Below, piece after piece: positions 7,379 through 10,471 of a stretch of DNA of 10,471 nucleotides. The translations under genes and the position numbers were made by a program. The notes beneath the pieces were generated by a model. It ran no database searches. It saw only the letters and a list, made by a program, of their open reading frames with translations, and was not told where the DNA came from. This DNA comes from Lachnospiraceae bacterium UBA7054 (lineage in GTDB: Bacteria > Bacillota > Clostridia > Lachnospirales > Lachnospiraceae). Each line of letters starts with the position of its first letter. Position 1 is the first letter of the stretch. The stretch spans positions 1 to 10,471 of the forward strand of contig DLAF01000017.1 of NCBI GenBank assembly GCA_002492725.1, read 5' to 3'.

Positions 7379-8083
7379 TTATCTCTCAACTAACCGCTTT
7401 TTCTCTTCTCTCGCTGCAGCGTCCTTCCTCAGCTGCTTCATCTCACTCTCCAGCTCCAACAGCCTGTTCGTCAACTCAGCGTTTGCCCGCTGTAAGCCCA
7501 TGATATCCTCCCGCACGGGATCGGGCAGATGTGTCTGATCCAGTTCTTCCTGCGGCAGTGCCATGTTATCGCGCTTGACCACGCGCCCCGGCACACCCAC
7601 CACCGTAGAGTTCGGCGGCACCTCATTTAATACCACGCTGCCCGCGCCGATCTTGCTGTTGTCGCCGATTTTAAAGGAACCCAGCACCTTGGCACCGGTG
7701 CTGATCATCACGTTATTGCCGATGGTAGGATGGCGCTTGCCCTGTTCCTTGCCCGTGCCGCCGAGGGTCACACCCTGATAGAGTGTCACGTTGTCGCCGA
7801 TCACCGTGGTTTCCCCGATAATAACGCCATGCCCATGGTCAATAAAAAACCCCCTGCCGATCTGCGCGCCCGGATGGATCTCGATTCCTGTCCTGCGCGC
7901 GCCCTTCTGGGAAACGTAACGGGCAAAGAAATAATGATGCCGCAGATACAGTTTATGAGCGATACGATAATAGCACATGACCTTAAAACTGGGGTATAAA
8001 AAGACTTCCATATTGGAATGGATTGCGGGATCCCGTTCCCTGATCACACGGATTTCCTCCCTAATATATGCGATAAAGCCCAT
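7379..8083 (-). CDS. cysE: Serine O-acetyltransferase with coiled-coil tail
   Basis: The 234-residue enzyme transfers acetyl from acetyl-CoA to L-serine, giving O-acetylserine for cysteine synthesis. A short helical N-terminal domain (1-62) makes it the compact Bacillus/EpsC-like type, not the longer E. coli form. The left-handed beta-helix of hexapeptide repeats spans about 66-170. It contains LDH-type Asp82-His83 and the GHGVIIGET segment, the GVTLGGTGK loop (104-112), His118 in KRHPT, and the VPPNSTVVGVPGRVV closing strand. The last 45 or so residues (188-234) form a charged Leu-heptad helix. The open frame reaches 8200, but AAAAGGAG at 8091-8098 sets the start at 8083; the longer version would run through the promoter. 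It is first in the operon. Confidence 0.95.
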   Translation of the reverse strand: MGFIAYIREEIRVIRERDPAIHSNMEVFLYPSFKVMCYYRIAHKLYLRHHYFFARYVSQKGARRTGIEIHPGAQIGRGFFIDHGHGVIIGETTVIGDNVTLYQGVTLGGTGKEQGKRHPTIGNNVMISTGAKVLGSFKIGDNSKIGAGSVVLNEVPPNSTVVGVPGRVVKRDNMALPQEELDQTHLPDPVREDIMGLQRANAELTNRLLELESEMKQLRKDAAAREEKKRLVER

Positions 8084-8090
8084 GGCAATA

Positions 8091-8098
8091 CTCCTTTT
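8091..8098 (-). promoter_or_regulatory. Ribosome binding site that sets the cysE start
   Basis: On the minus strand it reads AAAAGGAG, 7 bases before the ATG at 8083. It selects this ATG over in-frame upstream ATGs (up to 8200), which lie at or beyond the promoter. Confidence 0.88.
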
Positions 8099-8112
8099 AT
8101 CATTATAGGTAT

Positions 8113-8140
8113 AGTATACCATATGAAAAAGCATTTTCAA
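8113..8140 (-). promoter_or_regulatory. Vegetative (SigA-type) promoter of the cysE operon
   Basis: On the minus strand, TTGAAA (8135-8140) and TATACT (8113-8118) are separated by 16 bases, with an extended -10 TG just upstream of TATACT. Transcription would begin near 8106, giving a leader of only about 22 bases that carries just the ribosome binding site. This predicts steady expression without a riboswitch or T-box. Confidence 0.82.
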
Positions 8141-8148
8141 GTGAAGAG

Positions 8149-8184
8149 AAAAATACAGCGGATGAGAAAAATTTTCATCCGCTG
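8149..8184 (-). terminator. Intrinsic terminator of the GH3 glycosidase gene
   Basis: A perfect 10-bp stem (8156-8165 with 8175-8184; arms CAGCGGATGA and TCATCCGCTG) has an A/T-rich loop. On the minus strand it is followed by TATTTTT (8149-8155). It lies 50 bases after the GH3 stop and just before the cysE -35, so it insulates the operon from GH3 read-through. Confidence 0.85.
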
Positions 8185-8233
8185 CATCACGCATCGACAC
8201 TGTGCACTTTTCCCCTCGCCGCTTACACCCGGC

Positions 8234-10336
8234 TTATGCCTGCTTCACGGCTACTTCCGCGCTCTTTTTACCCGTGAGCGCAGCTGTTCTTGCATCCGGT
8301 TGTCCGACTCCCACATAGAGAAGATAACTGCCGCTGCCTTCCACAAAGGCTCCCTCCTCATTTACTACAAGGAAGGCGCTGCCGGGTACCTGAATCTCTA
8401 TCTCCTTCGTCTCTCCCGCCTGCAGTAAAACACGCGCGAAAGCGCAAAGGCTGTGATTAGGCACCGCAAAAGGCGAAGCCTCGTCCTTCACATAAACCTG
8501 GATAACATCCTGCGTAGCCACATTGCCTGCATTTTTAACCGCTGCCCGCAGCGTCACATCCCCCGAAGCCGCATCGCGCATGGCAACAGAAGCGCTTTCC
8601 ACACTCACATCCCCGTAGGTGAGCCCATAGCCGAACGGATAGAGCGGCTCACGATCCAGATAGCGGTAAGTCCTGCCCTTCATGCTGTAATCCTCAAAAG
8701 CAGGAAGACCTTCCATGGAACGATAAAAGGTCACCGGCAGCTTCCCGGAAGGGGAACAGTCGCCAAACAGGATATCCGCCACCGCGCTGCCGCCGCGCGC
8801 ACCGGGATACCACAGCTGCAACACGGCAGATGCCCTCTCCTGTGCAGCGGAAAGGTCAATCGCACTTCCCGCCAGCAAACACACCACCACGGGCGTTCCC
8901 ACGGCAAGCACCGCATCCATCAATTTTCTCTGCGGTTCGGGCAGGAGCAGATCCGCCTTATCGCCGGAAGCATAGCTGTTACCCGTATCGCCTTCCTCGC
9001 CCTCCAGTGTCTCGTTTAAGCCCACGCAAAGTACCACCACATCGCTGTGTTTCGCCACTGCAATCGCCTCGGCAATGCGGTCATTTTCCCAGGCAAGATT
9101 CTCGATTCGATCCCGGAAGAGGTGGGAACCCTCCGAGAACAAAACTCTCCCATCATGTCCGGCTTTATCCTGAATTCCTTCCAGAACTGTAATATATCGG
9201 GAAGAAGTGCCATGATAATTGCCAACCAGAGCTTCCCTGCTGTTTGCATTTGGCCCAATCACACCGATGGTCTTCCCCTTCTTAAGCGGCAGAACACCGT
9301 CGTTTTTTAAGAGCACGACAGACTCTTTGGTAAGCTGATCGGCTACCTGCAGATGTTCTTCACATTCCACCTTTTCAAAGGGAATCTTATCGTACTCACT
9401 TCCGTCAAACAATCCCAACAGATACCTGGTCGTAAAAAGCCGTACCGCCGCTTCCGTGATCTCCTCCTCCGTGACCAGTCCCTGTTCCAGAGCCTTCAAG
9501 AGATACTGATAAGTCACGCCGCAGTTTAAGTCGCAGCCCATTTTCAATGCCAGCGCCGCCGATTCCTCCATGGTGCCCGTCACCATATGTCTCTCATGAA
9601 AATCCTTAATGGCCCAGCAGTCCGACACATAGTGTCCTTCAAATCCCCACTCGCCCCGCAGAATATCCTGCATCAGTACTTTGCTGCCGCAGCAGGGTTC
9701 TCCGTTGGTGCGATTATAGGCGCCCATCACGGACTCCACGCCTGCTTCCTGCACGCAGGCTTTAAAAGCCGGCAGATACGTCTCCGCCATATCTTTTTTG
9801 GAAGCCACCGCGTTAAATTCATGACGCACAGCCTCCGGTCCTGAATGCACCGCAAAGTGCTTTGCGCAGGCAGCGCTCTTTAACACCTCACCGTCCCCCT
9901 GCAGTCCTTCCACATAGGCCACGCCCAGTCTGGATGTCAGATAAGGATCTTCGCCGTAGGTCTCCTGTCCCCTGCCCCACCTGGGATCTCTGAATATGTT
10001 TACATTGGGAGACCAGAAAGTCAGCCCCTTGTAGATATCTCTGTCGTCCTCCGCTGAATAGGCGTTGTACTTCGCCCGGCCCTCCGTTGCCGCCACATCG
10101 CCGGCCTGACGGAGCAGTTTGGTATCAAAAGTGGCTGCCATGCCAATCGCCTGAGGAAAACTCGTCGCCACACCCTGTCTGGCAACGCCATGTAACGCTT
10201 CATTCCACCAGTTGTAAGCCGGAACGCCCAGCCTCTCAATCGCCGGCGCATCATAGCGAAGCTGAGAAGCTTTTTCTTCCACTGTCATCTGACTCACCAA
10301 TTCTGCCGCTTTCTTTCTTGCATCTTCTCTCGTCAT
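8234..10336 (-). CDS. Intracellular GH3 glycosidase (beta-xylosidase or beta-glucosidase)
   Basis: This 700-residue retaining glycosidase has the three usual GH3 domains. The TIM barrel (about 12-310) has NEALHGVAR at 45-53, RDPRWGRGQETYGEDP (116-131), CAKHF with Lys159-His160, and the nucleophile Asp239 in VSDCW. The alpha/beta sandwich (about 335-570) has the probable acid/base Glu in LEGEEGD (444-450). A FnIII-like domain spans about 590-678. The lack of a signal peptide implies cytoplasmic action on imported oligosaccharides. The NEALHG motif, in place of the DGP-type segment of many beta-glucosidases, leans towards beta-xylosidase; that is inference. A TGA in frame four codons upstream fixes the ATG as the earliest start. 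The best ribosome site, AAGGAAGGA, is about 13 bases away, unusually far. No transporter or regulator is next to it in view. Confidence 0.93.
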   Translation of the reverse strand: MTREDARKKAAELVSQMTVEEKASQLRYDAPAIERLGVPAYNWWNEALHGVARQGVATSFPQAIGMAATFDTKLLRQAGDVAATEGRAKYNAYSAEDDRDIYKGLTFWSPNVNIFRDPRWGRGQETYGEDPYLTSRLGVAYVEGLQGDGEVLKSAACAKHFAVHSGPEAVRHEFNAVASKKDMAETYLPAFKACVQEAGVESVMGAYNRTNGEPCCGSKVLMQDILRGEWGFEGHYVSDCWAIKDFHERHMVTGTMEESAALALKMGCDLNCGVTYQYLLKALEQGLVTEEEITEAAVRLFTTRYLLGLFDGSEYDKIPFEKVECEEHLQVADQLTKESVVLLKNDGVLPLKKGKTIGVIGPNANSREALVGNYHGTSSRYITVLEGIQDKAGHDGRVLFSEGSHLFRDRIENLAWENDRIAEAIAVAKHSDVVVLCVGLNETLEGEEGDTGNSYASGDKADLLLPEPQRKLMDAVLAVGTPVVVCLLAGSAIDLSAAQERASAVLQLWYPGARGGSAVADILFGDCSPSGKLPVTFYRSMEGLPAFEDYSMKGRTYRYLDREPLYPFGYGLTYGDVSVESASVAMRDAASGDVTLRAAVKNAGNVATQDVIQVYVKDEASPFAVPNHSLCAFARVLLQAGETKEIEIQVPGSAFLVVNEEGAFVEGSGSYLLYVGVGQPDARTAALTGKKSAEVAVKQA

Positions 10337-10393
10337 ATCCTGTTCTCATTCCTTCCTTTCCATCATTTTCCCAGACCCGGATTTCTAAAGATA

Positions 10394-10421
10394 ACCATAT
10401 CATATCATAGATGCGGTACAA
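10394..10421 (-). promoter_or_regulatory. Tentative promoter of the GH3 glycosidase gene
   Basis: On the minus strand, TTGTAC (10416-10421) and TATGGT (10394-10399) are 16 bases apart. The flanking sequence is AT-rich, with overlapping TATGAT-like hexamers, so the exact -10 is uncertain. No clear catabolite-repression (cre) box or operator is visible up to the window edge; the rest of 10337-10471 holds no other recognisable feature. Confidence 0.35.
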
Positions 10422-10471
10422 ATAACAGAATTAAATAAAGTGAAATATGTTTGAGTTTCCCCATTTTTTCA

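Noticed and set aside
8149..8184. The hairpin before cysE as a riboswitch or T-box expression platform
   Set aside because: It lies upstream of the best promoter, and its T-run follows the stem in the minus-strand direction, so it fits the end of the GH3 transcript.
8084..8200. A 39-residue extension of CysE, starting at 8200
   Set aside because: It would translate the promoter and part of the GH3 terminator; the strong ribosome site favours 8083, where the sequence begins like family members.
8453..9019. A 188-codon plus-strand open frame opposite the GH3 gene
   Set aside because: It is His/Arg-rich shadow sequence of a well-conserved GH3 domain; no domain or ribosome site supports it.

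Overview
The window looks like a piece of a Firmicutes chromosome, most likely a gut-type Lachnospiraceae (Clostridia). The reasons are moderate GC, strong AGGAGG-type ribosome binding sites, the Gram-positive gene order cysE-cysS-mrnC-rlmB, a class A penicillin-binding protein of clostridial type, an intracellular GH3 glycosidase, and a surface protein with Ser-x-Asn ('SEN') repeats of a style I associate with Lachnospiraceae. The genus is an inference. I see no mobile element, CRISPR array, tRNA or rRNA.

Layout. (1) Positions 1-144 hold four consecutive inverted repeats, then a strong ribosome binding site and a plus-strand class A PBP (145-2850). (2) A two-way terminator (2871-2902) separates this gene from everything else, which lies on the minus strand. 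(3) Reading down the minus strand from 8140 to 2901 is one probable operon: promoter, cysE, cysS, mrnC, rlmB, a membrane-anchored SGNH hydrolase and a small coiled-coil protein. Neighbouring genes overlap or sit close together: 16 bases for cysS/mrnC, 4 bases for rlmB/SGNH, and gaps of about 35-50 bases elsewhere. (4) Upstream of cysE, a terminator (8149-8184) ends a separate minus-strand GH3 glycosidase gene (8234-10336) whose leader reaches the window edge.

How the genes fit. cysE (serine to O-acetylserine) and cysS (charging tRNA-Cys) are the cysteine part. mrnC (23S rRNA 3'-end maturation) and rlmB (23S rRNA 2'-O-methylation) are the ribosome-assembly part. This clustering is well known in Bacillus and Clostridia. 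In B. subtilis rae1 (yacP) follows rlmB; here its place is taken by an SGNH hydrolase with a transmembrane anchor, a coiled coil and a repetitive SEN stalk, translationally coupled to rlmB. The PBP builds peptidoglycan outside the membrane. The GH3 enzyme has no signal peptide and probably cleaves imported oligosaccharides.

The points most worth a second look are the SEN-stalk SGNH hydrolase inside a housekeeping operon, its six-unit 39-bp repeat, and the stem array in front of the PBP gene. Most of the rest is ordinary core genome.
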